Source: an uncultured Thalassolituus sp.
GTDB taxonomy: Bacteria > Pseudomonadota > Gammaproteobacteria > Pseudomonadales > Oceanobacteraceae
NCBI GenBank assembly: GCA_913054055.1
Contig: CAJXIT010000029.1
Location: 1 to 16,975, forward strand
Length of the DNA: 16,975 nt
Direction of reading: 5' to 3'
Below, one piece after another: positions 5,219 through 12,967 of the stretch. Each line of letters begins with the position of its first letter. Within the stretch, counting starts at the first letter, position 1. Below the pieces are notes generated by a model, which saw only the letters and a program-made list of their open reading frames with translations, did not search any database and was not told where the DNA came from. Both the position numbers and the translations under genes were made by a program.

Positions 5219-6550
5219 ATGAATATGTTGAATTTTGTCGCACACCGTCAATCCTTATTGCACGCCATGGAAGATAACAGCATTGCGGTTATTCCTTCGG
5301 CTAAATTGCAGGTTCGTAACCGTGATGCGGAATTCCCTTTTAGGCAAAGCAGTGACTTCTTTTATTTAACAGGATTCACTGAAGACAATGCATGTTTGGT
5401 GTTAATTAAAAAGTACGATCAAAAAAGCAAATCATTGCAACAGCAAAGTTATTTATTCTGCCAGACAAAAGTAAAAGAAATGGAAATCTGGACCGGCTAT
5501 CGATTAGGCCCTGATGCTGCCATTGAACACTTATCAGTTGAGCAAGCATTTGCCATTGAAGAGTTAGACAAACAGCTACCGGATTTGATGTCGGACTGTG
5601 ACAGTGTTTATGCCCTGTGGGGGGATGACAAAGTTTGGGATGCGTCTTTGATTGACGCCATTGAAAAAGTGAAATTAAAAGCCCGTACTGGTGTTAGCGC
5701 ACCAACGGCCATGTTGGCTGTGGAACCTTTATTACACGATTTACGTTTGATCAAATCAGATGACGAAATCGCTATTATGAAGCGAGCTGCCGACTTAAGT
5801 GCCGAAGCCCATGTGGTGGCTATGGAAACGGTAAAGCCAGGTATGTATGAATATCAGTTAGAGGGCTTGATTCGTAATCATTGTGCGCAAGGTGGTGCGC
5901 GCTTTGATGCCTATTCTTCCATTGTCGGCAGTGGCCAAAACGCTTGTGTGCTTCATTACACGGCCAATGATCAAGTAATCAAAGATGGCGATTTAATTTT
6001 GATCGATGCGGGCTGCGAAATTAATCATTACGCCAGTGATATTACTCGAACATTTCCTGCCAATGGCCAGTTTTCTGCCGAACAAAAAGCGTTATATCAA
6101 CTAGTGTTGGATGCACAGCTTGCGGCCATTGATGCGGTGAAACCGGGTAATCATTTTAATCACCCTCACGAAGCGGCGGTTAAAGTATTGACCAAAGGCT
6201 TGGTTGAACTTGGATTGCTAAATGGTGACGTTGATGAACTTATCGAAAAAGAAGCTTACAAGCCCTTTTACATGCATAAAACTGGACATTGGTTAGGATT
6301 GGATGTGCACGATGTGGGCAGCTATAAAATCAAAGGCCAGTGGCGGGCGTTAAAACCGGGGATGGTTTTAACCGTTGAACCGGGGTTATATGTTTCTCCA
6401 GATGAAACCAGTGTGGATGAAAAATGGCGTGGCATTGGTATTCGAATTGAAGATGATGTTCTGGTCACTGATACAGGTCATCAAGTGCTTTCGGAAAACG
6501 TGCCAAAGTCCGTGGCTGATGTTGAAGCCTTAACCAGTACCAATAAATAG
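5219..6550 (+). CDS. pepP: Xaa-Pro aminopeptidase
   Basis: A 443-residue cytosolic metallopeptidase of the M24B family that removes N-terminal residues preceding proline. The N-terminal domain (1 to about 170) has EFPFRQSSDFFYLTGF at 38-53. The pita-bread catalytic domain carries all expected di-manganese ligands: Asp263 and Asp274 (LIDAGCE, SDITRTF), His357 (KTGHWLGLDVHDVG), Glu387 (TVEPGLY) and Glu411 (GIRIEDD). His246 in VLHYT matches the catalytic-site histidine. Length matches E. coli PepP. The start is ambiguous: ATG at 5219 and an in-frame ATG at 5225 both exist, and the only GGA-type ribosome site (5216-5218) suits 5225 better. It lies second in the operon, 29 bp after ygfB. Confidence 0.95.
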   Translation: MNMLNFVAHRQSLLHAMEDNSIAVIPSAKLQVRNRDAEFPFRQSSDFFYLTGFTEDNACLVLIKKYDQKSKSLQQQSYLFCQTKVKEMEIWTGYRLGPDAAIEHLSVEQAFAIEELDKQLPDLMSDCDSVYALWGDDKVWDASLIDAIEKVKLKARTGVSAPTAMLAVEPLLHDLRLIKSDDEIAIMKRAADLSAEAHVVAMETVKPGMYEYQLEGLIRNHCAQGGARFDAYSSIVGSGQNACVLHYTANDQVIKDGDLILIDAGCEINHYASDITRTFPANGQFSAEQKALYQLVLDAQLAAIDAVKPGNHFNHPHEAAVKVLTKGLVELGLLNGDVDELIEKEAYKPFYMHKTGHWLGLDVHDVGSYKIKGQWRALKPGMVLTVEPGLYVSPDETSVDEKWRGIGIRIEDDVLVTDTGHQVLSENVPKSVADVEALTSTNK

Positions 6551-6595
6551 CACAAGTTATTCATTATTTTAAATTAAGCTGTATTGATAAAAGCC

Positions 6596-7846
6596 ATGAA
6601 TCAATCCGAAACCGCTATGCAAAAATTTGATGTTGTCATCGTTGGTGGCGGCATGGTGGGTGCAAGCCTTTCTTTGTTGTTAAATTCGTACATGCAACAA
6701 GGTTTATCAGTGGCGCTGTTGGATGCTCAGTCCATTTCTCCCCAAGCGATTTCCAATTTGCAAATGCAGCAACCCAGTTTTGATGAGCGTACAACGGCGA
6801 TTTCGTTAGGATCAAAACGCATTCTTAATGACTTGGGCGTTTGGTCTTATATGGAAAAAGCCGCCACAGCCATTGAACACATCCAAGTGAGCCGTCAAAA
6901 GCAATTTGGCCGTGTGCGTTTACATGCTGATGATACCAATGTAGAAGCCTTGGGTTATGTGGTGGAAAACAAACACATCGGTGTGGGATTGCAGTCAGGG
7001 TTATTACAGCAAAAAGACTTAACGATTTTTGCACCGGTTACCGTCAAAAAATACCATGTAGCAGATGGCGGCGCCCATATTGAGCTTATAAACGAATCGA
7101 ACCAGTGTGTTGTTCTGGTATGTGATTTGTTGGTGTTGGCTGATGGCGCCAACAGCGAAGGTTGTAAGCAGCTTGGTATCTCTCAAACTCGATACGATTA
7201 TCAACAGCAGGCGTTAGTGTGTAATGTGAGCTTGGATCGTTCTCATGATCAATGGGCTTATGAACGTTTCACCTCTGATGGCCCCATGGCGCTATTGCCT
7301 ATTAGCGGTAACCGCTATGCATTGGTGTGGTGTATGAGTACTGAAAATGCAGAAAGACGCATAGGGTTATCCGAGCAAGCGTTTAAAGCAGAATTACAAA
7401 CTAATATCGGCTTTGATAAAGGTCGGATATTAAAAGTAGGCCAAGCCAGTGCTTACCCTTTAGCTTTGGTGCAGGCATCTGAGCAAGTGCGTCAGCATGT
7501 GGTGGTATTAGGTAACGCGGCCCACGCTTTACATCCAGTGGCGGGTCAGGGTTTCAATTTGGCACTGCGAGATGCTAAGGCATTGGCGCAAATCATTGGG
7601 CAGCAGTTGAGTACGGCTGGCAATGTGAATGGGTTAAAACACTATCTAGAAAACCAAAAACAAGATCAGGCGATCACCACTCATATTAGCCACTTGTTTC
7701 CAGAAAAATTCAGTGAACCAGGTTTGCATTGGTCGATTGCGCGAAGCCTAGCCATGACATTAATGGATCTCTCGCCTACGGCAAAACGTTTGTTTGCAAA
7801 TCAAGCGATGGGCTTAGTAGGTAAAGTCAGTGCATGGAGACCCTAG
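6596..7846 (+). CDS. ubiH: 2-polyprenyl-6-methoxyphenol hydroxylase UbiH
   Basis: A 416-residue FAD-dependent aromatic hydroxylase that adds the C4 hydroxyl in ubiquinone synthesis, acting in the Ubi complex. The FAD Rossmann motif FDVVIVGGGMVG is at 11-22. DERTTAISLGSKRIL is at 63-77, LVLADGANS at 179-187, and the second FAD motif GNAAHALHPVAGQGFNLALRD at 306-326. I start at ATG 6596: a longer frame would need TTG 6584, and a third choice is ATG 6617 immediately before the FAD motif; none has a good ribosome site. It lies between pepP and ubiI, the usual order, which supports UbiH over the paralogues UbiI and UbiF. Confidence 0.92.
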   Translation: MNQSETAMQKFDVVIVGGGMVGASLSLLLNSYMQQGLSVALLDAQSISPQAISNLQMQQPSFDERTTAISLGSKRILNDLGVWSYMEKAATAIEHIQVSRQKQFGRVRLHADDTNVEALGYVVENKHIGVGLQSGLLQQKDLTIFAPVTVKKYHVADGGAHIELINESNQCVVLVCDLLVLADGANSEGCKQLGISQTRYDYQQQALVCNVSLDRSHDQWAYERFTSDGPMALLPISGNRYALVWCMSTENAERRIGLSEQAFKAELQTNIGFDKGRILKVGQASAYPLALVQASEQVRQHVVVLGNAAHALHPVAGQGFNLALRDAKALAQIIGQQLSTAGNVNGLKHYLENQKQDQAITTHISHLFPEKFSEPGLHWSIARSLAMTLMDLSPTAKRLFANQAMGLVGKVSAWRP

Positions 7847-7856
7847 GGTAAAAACG

Positions 7857-9101
7857 ATGAACCAACAATTTGATATGGTGATTATTGGTGGTGGCATGGT
7901 GGGAACCGCCTTGGCCGCCGCTTTAAAACATACCGATTTATCCATTGCTCTAATAGAAACACACATGGCTTCTACGCCATCCGGTTCTGTGAATGAATGC
8001 GCCGATGTGGATTTGCGAGTGAGCGCAATCAATCGTGCCAATGAAAACTTCTTAAGCTCGATTGGCGCTTGGCAAAATATTCCGAAAAATAGAAAAAGTG
8101 CCTACGACAAAATGCGTGTATGGGATGGAGAAGGTACCGGACATATTCAGTTTAATGCGTTGGAAATGGGTGAGCCTCACTTGGGCCATATCATCGAAAA
8201 TCGTTTCACTGCCAATGCACTAATGGATATTGCTCAGCAACAAAATAACATTCATATTTTTTCACCGGCCACACTAAAAGATATTGAGCGCTTTGTATCA
8301 TCCGACGATGCCGATCAATCTACCGAAAAGTATTTTGTGCATTTAGATCAAGGTCAATCGTTGTATACACCACTGGTGATTGCTGCTGATGGCGCGCGAT
8401 CTTTTGTGCGCAGTTGGGCCGAATTTGAAACACGCGAATGGGATTATGGGCATCATGGTTTGGTGTGCACCATTGAAACGGAAAAGCCCAATGAAGCCTG
8501 CGCTTGGCAGCGTTTTTTAGAAGACGGCATTTTAGCGTTTTTACCTGTGCAAACGGATTCGGATAAAAATCTGTGCAGCATTGTTTGGTCGTGCTCAGAA
8601 GACATGGCAGAGCAATTATTGGCGTTAGACGAAATCGAATTTAATGAAAAATTATCCATCATGCTTGAATATAAACTCGGTGCTGTTATAAGCAGTGGCC
8701 AACGCGTGGCTATTCCGCTGCGTCAGCGCCATGCTAAATCTTACGTTAAGCAAGGCATTGTATTGGTAGGGGACGCGGCTCACACCATTCACCCTCTGGC
8801 AGGGCAAGGTGTGAACATCGGTTTAATGGATGCTTATGTTTTAGCAGATGAAATTAAACAAGGTTTGGCCCGGGGGTTGTCGGCCCATGATGACTATGTA
8901 CTAAAACGTTTTGAGCGCCGCCGTATGCCTGAGAACTTAACCATGATGGCGACAATGGAATCGTTCAAGCGTTTATTTGCGGTGAAAACTCCGGGGATTC
9001 GTTGGTTACGCAACTGGGGCATGAAAAAAGTGGATAAACTAGGTTTTGTAAAAAATCACCTTGTGCAAGAAGCTATGGGATTAAAACGTACGATTCGATA
9101 G
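7857..9101 (+). CDS. ubiI: 2-polyprenylphenol C5-hydroxylase UbiI (VisC)
   Basis: A 414-residue FAD-dependent hydroxylase, paralogous to UbiH, that performs the C5 hydroxylation of ubiquinone synthesis. It carries the FAD motif MVIIGGGMVG (7-16), DLRVSAINRAN (52-62), YDKMRVWDGEGTGHIQF (83-99), VIAADGARS (174-182), and GDAAHTIHPLAGQGVNIGLMDA split over 305-326. The SAIN and VWD..GHI.F signatures are those of UbiI rather than UbiF. The preferred start is ATG 7857, ten bases after the ubiH stop, behind an AGGGT ribosome site; a GTG at 7830 would overlap ubiH and add nine residues unlike the family. It is the last gene of the operon. Confidence 0.93.
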   Translation: MNQQFDMVIIGGGMVGTALAAALKHTDLSIALIETHMASTPSGSVNECADVDLRVSAINRANENFLSSIGAWQNIPKNRKSAYDKMRVWDGEGTGHIQFNALEMGEPHLGHIIENRFTANALMDIAQQQNNIHIFSPATLKDIERFVSSDDADQSTEKYFVHLDQGQSLYTPLVIAADGARSFVRSWAEFETREWDYGHHGLVCTIETEKPNEACAWQRFLEDGILAFLPVQTDSDKNLCSIVWSCSEDMAEQLLALDEIEFNEKLSIMLEYKLGAVISSGQRVAIPLRQRHAKSYVKQGIVLVGDAAHTIHPLAGQGVNIGLMDAYVLADEIKQGLARGLSAHDDYVLKRFERRRMPENLTMMATMESFKRLFAVKTPGIRWLRNWGMKKVDKLGFVKNHLVQEAMGLKRTIR

Positions 9102-9175
9102 TGCTGTACGCTAGGCGTTAGATATTAAATGTGGGAGGGCGCTTTCATAAATAAGCTCGTATAGATATTTGTACA

Positions 9176-9213
9176 ACAGTTTTTTCATAACTTAAATTTA
9201 AAAAGAAAACTGT
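9176..9213. terminator. Weak bidirectional terminator candidate between ubiI and the HDOD gene
   Basis: Inverted repeat ACAGTTTT (9176-9183) and AAAACTGT (9206-9213) with a 22-base AT-rich loop, in the 125 bp between two convergent genes. The stem is AT-rich but gives T-runs on both strands, so it could end both transcripts. I see nothing else in this spacer. Confidence 0.35.
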
Positions 9214-9226
9214 GCTGCCATCTCTC

Positions 9227-10150
9227 CTAAGTCAGCCCATAATTATTTGGGCTGATGCCCATTTCAGCAAAACTTTCTTTGAAATTATCTAAGTCGTAAT
9301 CGTTAAACCCTAAAAACTCCAATACTAGGCTACCAATGTCATTCCATTCAAAGTCTTCTTCTTGCTGGCCAAGTACTTTGTAACTGCCGCATATATGTTC
9401 TGACATCTTTAAAATGCTGGTTAACGTGGTTTTGTCCGTTTCAGACGATTTCGATTCGTATAGGCGTCGACAATTATGATGTTCAGCAATGATGTCGCAT
9501 AACACTTTTGGCAAGTGCCAAGACTTAGCTGTGTAATACCCAATGACCGCATGATTGGTGTTCAGTTGTTGGTTTTCAAAATCAATGATGCGCTCGTGGT
9601 TGCCGCTGTAACTTTCGATCATGATATCAACATAATTATCAAATCTTGCCATGAGTAATGGCACGCCACAGTTATGGAATAACCCTAGTGTATAAGCGTT
9701 ATCTGGATAGTTGTAGCCCACTGCTTTTGCTAACGTTGCGCTGGTCATGGCCACATCCATGGCCGAGTCCCAAAAGCGAGTGAGAGTTTTAATCTTTTCA
9801 TCACTCATTGAGCTTTTGATGCTAATGCCATTCACTATGTTTACCACACTGTTCATGCCAAGGATCCCCACGGCTTGATTGATACTGGTGATTTTATTAC
9901 TTAGTCCATAAAAAGGGCTGTTTACCACTTTTAAGACTGTGCCAGCTAATCCCACATCCTGGCTAATGAGTTTGGCAATGCGAGCGATATCCGGGTCTGG
10001 CATAACCTGCTCCATTTGCAGGTCTACCATTATCTGGGGCTGAGGGGGGATCGATATCCCCTGTAAGATTTTATTGATTTGTTCTTCAGAGATGTCTGAC
10101 ACGTAACTATTCCACAAAAAACTGGGCTTCCTGTACTTCAGTTTAGTCAT
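9227..10150 (-). CDS. HDOD-domain signalling protein
   Basis: A 307-residue cytosolic protein with one HDOD domain at about 28-225. The domain is a relative of HD phosphohydrolases without the full metal-binding HD set. The family pattern is clear: IPPQPQIMVDL (34-44), ARIAKLISQDVGLAGTVLKVVNS (56-78), a NQAVGILGM turn (91-99), NAYTLGLFHNCGVPLLM (151-167) and NHAVIGYYTAKSW (199-211). HHNC at 224-227 is the nearest thing to a histidine pair. No GGDEF, EAL or receiver domain is attached. Such proteins usually act as non-enzymatic scaffolds in cyclic-di-GMP, chemotaxis or two-component signalling; the partner here is unknown. It follows the imelysin-like gene on the same strand but after a 160 bp spacer with hairpins, so it probably has its own promoter. 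No strong ribosome site precedes the ATG. Confidence 0.85.
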   Translation of the reverse strand: MTKLKYRKPSFLWNSYVSDISEEQINKILQGISIPPQPQIMVDLQMEQVMPDPDIARIAKLISQDVGLAGTVLKVVNSPFYGLSNKITSINQAVGILGMNSVVNIVNGISIKSSMSDEKIKTLTRFWDSAMDVAMTSATLAKAVGYNYPDNAYTLGLFHNCGVPLLMARFDNYVDIMIESYSGNHERIIDFENQQLNTNHAVIGYYTAKSWHLPKVLCDIIAEHHNCRRLYESKSSETDKTTLTSILKMSEHICGSYKVLGQQEEDFEWNDIGSLVLEFLGFNDYDLDNFKESFAEMGISPNNYGLT

Positions 10151-10265
10151 AAATTCGTAGAATCCATGACTAATTGCGAAGAAAACCCATATTTTTTTAA
10201 TGGATCAATTTAGGGCTAGGGAGTAAGGCTGCGCGCACCAAAATAGATGAAAGAGCCCGAGTTAT

Positions 10266-10287
10266 CGCCTGAGTTGTACCTCAGGCG
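10266..10287. terminator. Perfect 8 bp-stem hairpin after the imelysin-like gene
   Basis: Arms CGCCTGAG (10266-10273) and CTCAGGCG (10280-10287) with a six-base loop. On the minus strand it falls 24 bp after the imelysin-like stop codon. A second imperfect hairpin (about 10289-10310, arms AAGTCTCT and AGACACTT with one mismatch) lies between them. Neither is followed by a U tract, so this is either a non-canonical terminator, an mRNA 3'-end stabiliser, or an operator for the HDOD gene. Confidence 0.4.
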
Positions 10288-10310
10288 TGGAAGTGTCTGT
10301 CATGAGAGAC

Positions 10311-11618
10311 TTATGATGTAGAGACGGGCAGCTCTCTCAATGGAATACCCAGGGTAGCTGCGCCGCTATATAGCAGCTCTAGCAGTTTTATTGTACTGGA
10401 TTGAATAGGTGTAAGGTGCTTCTTACGAGCCGCTAGGGGCTGGCTGGTGATGTTTTGTGGCAGTTTTTTCACATCCCGTAATAGTCGCTTGAATCGAGCG
10501 GTGAGTTTGTCAGCAACTTCTGCATGGCGGGATTTAATTTCATGGTTAAAACCGTGTTCTGTTTGAAATAGCAGTTCTAAACCACTAATGATGGCCACCA
10601 TATTTTTGATGTCTTGCTGGGCAAATGGGCTGCGTAGGTCTTCAAGCTCTTGCTGAGACAATAAAATAGATAGCTGTTGGTTTAATACGTCATGCAGTAA
10701 GGAATCCACAGCAGCTTGATAGACACGTTGTAGGTTTTCCATTTTTTGTGGCTGACGCCATTGTTTGGCGTAATAGCCATGGGCAGGTTCCCAGCGATCA
10801 GTGAGCTTTTGCAGGCGTTGAACATTCAGCGCGCTTAATAAACGCAAATAATCCCGGCGGCGGTTATGGTTTTGTGGACCATCTACTGATGCTTCATCAT
10901 GGGAGTGGCCTTCATGACCGGCTTCGTCTTCTGGATGCGCACTGTCGGCGCCTGGATCTTGCTCAGGTGTGCTCGTATCCAGCTTAATGGTTTCCACATT
11001 GTTATCTTGCGGAATAAAATCTTTAGCACTGCGCTGACCGTCTTGGCCAAACAATAAAAACTCCATTGGGTGAAAGCCAATACTGGCGTAGCGCATGTCG
11101 CTAAAACCGTGCTGTTCGTAAATACCTTCTTCGGTGATTTGCAGGGTTAGGTCGTTCACTATGCCGCTAAGTGGGTACATGGGCAGGTAGTCAATGTAGC
11201 CCGGCTCGATGGGCCAGCTGTCTAGGTCTTCACGCAGAGTTTTATAGGTTTCATTTTGCTCATGGTACTGAGGTTTTTCAAATCTCGGCACTTGCCAGAA
11301 AAAGCTGATTTTTAAGTAGCTGTTATAAGTATCAATCCAAGCTTTTTGCGCTTCTTCTAAAGACAGCGGATTAGGGTGCTGTAAAAATGAGCCTATGGTG
11401 GCATCTAATGCTTGGGCTTTGGTGAGGGCCTCTGACATCTGGGTGTAAGCAAACAGGTTAGCGGATGATAATAAGCTATTGGCATTGAGTTTTACTTCAG
11501 GGGCCTTAGCCTGAGTGTGTTTGGGGGCGTTAGAGAATTGATCACAAGCCGTCAAGGATCCCAGTGCCAAGCACAGAATGAAGCTGTTGCGAATGAAGGA
11601 TGGAATCCGGTTTTTCAA
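10311..11618 (-). CDS. Imelysin-like lipoprotein with histidine-rich insert
   Basis: A 435-residue exported lipoprotein of the imelysin (M75/ICMP-like) family. A signal peptide ends in the lipobox LTAC, lipidated Cys25, followed by Asp26. The family's GxHxxE motif is present as GFHPMEFLLFG (181-191). Other imelysin features are AWIDTYNSYLKISFFWQVPRF (93-113) and SPFAQQDIKNM (330-340). Imelysins are extracytoplasmic proteins, often linked to iron uptake; the presumed peptidase activity is doubtful for many members. An unusual insertion at about 212-252 is rich in acidic and histidine residues (HEGHSHDE among them), suggesting metal binding. Asp at +2 is an inner-membrane retention signal in E. 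coli. It starts 3 bp after the HAD gene stop, so the two are one operon. Confidence 0.87.
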   Translation of the reverse strand: MKNRIPSFIRNSFILCLALGSLTACDQFSNAPKHTQAKAPEVKLNANSLLSSANLFAYTQMSEALTKAQALDATIGSFLQHPNPLSLEEAQKAWIDTYNSYLKISFFWQVPRFEKPQYHEQNETYKTLREDLDSWPIEPGYIDYLPMYPLSGIVNDLTLQITEEGIYEQHGFSDMRYASIGFHPMEFLLFGQDGQRSAKDFIPQDNNVETIKLDTSTPEQDPGADSAHPEDEAGHEGHSHDEASVDGPQNHNRRRDYLRLLSALNVQRLQKLTDRWEPAHGYYAKQWRQPQKMENLQRVYQAAVDSLLHDVLNQQLSILLSQQELEDLRSPFAQQDIKNMVAIISGLELLFQTEHGFNHEIKSRHAEVADKLTARFKRLLRDVKKLPQNITSQPLAARKKHLTPIQSSTIKLLELLYSGAATLGIPLRELPVSTS

Positions 11619-11621
11619 TGA

Positions 11622-12284
11622 TTAATCTCTTAAGCTCATGATGGGCCAGTTGTGTTCTTGGGCATAGCGGGTCAGCGTTTCGTCTGCATCCACTGCCACT
11701 GGGTAATCCACTTGTTTTAATAATGGCAGATCGTTATGGCTGTCACTGTAAAAATAGCTGCCTGCTAATGATAACCCTTTCTGCTCTAACCAAGTTGTTA
11801 AGCGCTTCACTTTTCCGTCTTGAAAGCTAGGGATGCCATGTACCTTACCGGTATATTGGCCGTTTTTCATCTCTGGTTCGGTGGCGATAATATCGTCTAC
11901 TGTTAACTCTTTAGCAATAGGTTCGGTCACAAATAGGTTGGTAGCAGTGATGATTAATAAATAATCCCCTTGATCTTTGTGTTTTTGCAATAGATCGCGG
12001 GACTTTTTTGGAATGATGGGCAATATCTTGTCTGTCACAAATTGCTGTCTTAAGTTATGCAGTTCATCAATGGGCATTTGTGTCAGGGCCTGCAGTGAAA
12101 ACTCCAAGTATTCCATGATATTTAGTTGGCCAGATTGGTATTGCTGGTAGTAATAATCGTTCTTTTCTTGATACAAGGCAGCATCTACCTTGCCTTGTTC
12201 CACTAAAAACTCTCCCCAGCCGTGGTCACTATCCCCTGCGATTAGGGTGTTATCTAAGTCAAAAATTGCCAGTGCCACAGTCAT
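11622..12284 (-). CDS. HAD-superfamily IB phosphatase (SerB-like)
   Basis: A 220-residue cytosolic HAD hydrolase of subfamily IB. Motif I is IFDLDNTL with nucleophile Asp9 and acid/base Asp11; motif II is IITATN (Thr113); Lys158 sits in DGKVKR; motif III is SDSHNDLP (Asp181, Asp185). It belongs to the group annotated TIGR01490, related to phosphoserine phosphatase; the substrate is not predictable. The start at ATG 12284-12282 (MTVALAIFDLDNTL) is chosen because TTTTAGG precedes it and family members start there; the frame is open for 18 more codons upstream. It diverges from rppH, a pairing I recall from Pseudomonas, and is followed by the imelysin-like gene. Confidence 0.88.
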   Translation of the reverse strand: MTVALAIFDLDNTLIAGDSDHGWGEFLVEQGKVDAALYQEKNDYYYQQYQSGQLNIMEYLEFSLQALTQMPIDELHNLRQQFVTDKILPIIPKKSRDLLQKHKDQGDYLLIITATNLFVTEPIAKELTVDDIIATEPEMKNGQYTGKVHGIPSFQDGKVKRLTTWLEQKGLSLAGSYFYSDSHNDLPLLKQVDYPVAVDADETLTRYAQEHNWPIMSLRD

Positions 12285-12366
12285 GCTACCTAAAACGAGC
12301 CAAAAATATGGGCCGCATTTTAACCATTGCCCATGCAACTGTCTTCATTATTGTGGGGAAAGCGTT

Positions 12367-12407
12367 AGCCTTTTTCTTTTTATAACTAAATGAAATAAAA
12401 AAAGGCT
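12367..12407. repeat. AT-rich inverted repeat in the HAD/rppH spacer
   Basis: Arms AGCCTTTTT (12367-12375) and AAAAAGGCT (12399-12407), with further A/T pairing inside. It lies in the 185 bp divergent spacer, so it is not the end of a neighbouring gene. It may be an operator or an RNA hairpin in one of the two leaders. I see no convincing promoter pair for rppH here, only T/A-rich candidates (TAGTAT 12431-12436, TATTAT 12442-12447). Confidence 0.3.
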
Positions 12408-12469
12408 GGTAACCCATGGCAATGTTTTAATAGTATGGGGGTATTATTGACTTAAAGATTGGATAAACA

Positions 12470-12961
12470 GTGATAGATGCGGATGGTTATCGTCCTAATG
12501 TAGGCATCATACTGGTAAACAAACGGGCTCAAGTATTGTGGGCCAGGCGTGTAGGGCAGGATGCCTGGCAATTCCCACAAGGGGGCATTAAATCAGACGA
12601 AAGTGCTGATGCCGCCTTATACCGAGAGCTTAGAGAAGAAGTTGGCCTGTTACCTGAAGACGTAGACGTACTAGGGTGCACAAAGGGCTGGCTTAGATAT
12701 CGATTACCAAAACGTATGGTGCGCCACAACAGTAAACCTGTGTGCATTGGGCAAAAGCAAAAATGGTTTTTATTGCAATTAAAAACCAGCGAACAACGAA
12801 TCAGTTTTGAATTTGGGGATAAACCGGAATTTGATGGCTGGCGTTGGGTAAGTTATTGGTACCCCTTGGGGCAAGTTGTGCCCTTTAAGCGGGATGTATA
12901 TCGGCGAGCCATGCGTGAGCTGGCCCCTATTTTATTTGATCTTCAAGCTAAGCAAAAGTAA
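12470..12961 (+). CDS. rppH: RNA pyrophosphohydrolase RppH
   Basis: A 163-residue cytosolic Nudix hydrolase that removes pyrophosphate from the 5' end of mRNAs and so triggers RNase E-dependent decay. The Nudix box (GX5EX7REUXEEXGU) spans 38-60, with the REL-REE core at 52-57. The RppH-specific stretches KPVCIGQKQKWFLLQL (89-104) and EFDGWRWVSYWYP (120-132) are near identical to E. coli. The start is GTG at 12470 with GGAT five bases upstream; the N-terminus (MIDADGYRPNVG) matches the family, and GTG is, as I recall, also used in E. coli. Length is at the short end because the C-terminal tail is reduced. ptsP follows after 6 bp, a standard operon. Confidence 0.96.
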   Translation: MIDADGYRPNVGIILVNKRAQVLWARRVGQDAWQFPQGGIKSDESADAALYRELREEVGLLPEDVDVLGCTKGWLRYRLPKRMVRHNSKPVCIGQKQKWFLLQLKTSEQRISFEFGDKPEFDGWRWVSYWYPLGQVVPFKRDVYRRAMRELAPILFDLQAKQK

Positions 12962-12967
12962 CCCAGA

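Noticed and set aside
6825..7204. Three overlapping minus-strand open frames opposite ubiH
   Set aside because: Mutually overlapping antisense shadows of a conserved enzyme.
7814..8662. Minus-strand open frames opposite ubiI (7814-8041 and 8453-8662)
   Set aside because: Antisense shadows; no homology recognised and no regulatory sequence.
10883..11080. Second minus-strand frame within the imelysin-like gene
   Set aside because: It overlaps the histidine-rich insert in another frame; low-complexity coding sequence explains the openness.
12190..12393. Plus-strand open frame across the HAD start and spacer
   Set aside because: It overlaps the HAD coding region antisense and ends in the AT-rich repeat; no protein features.
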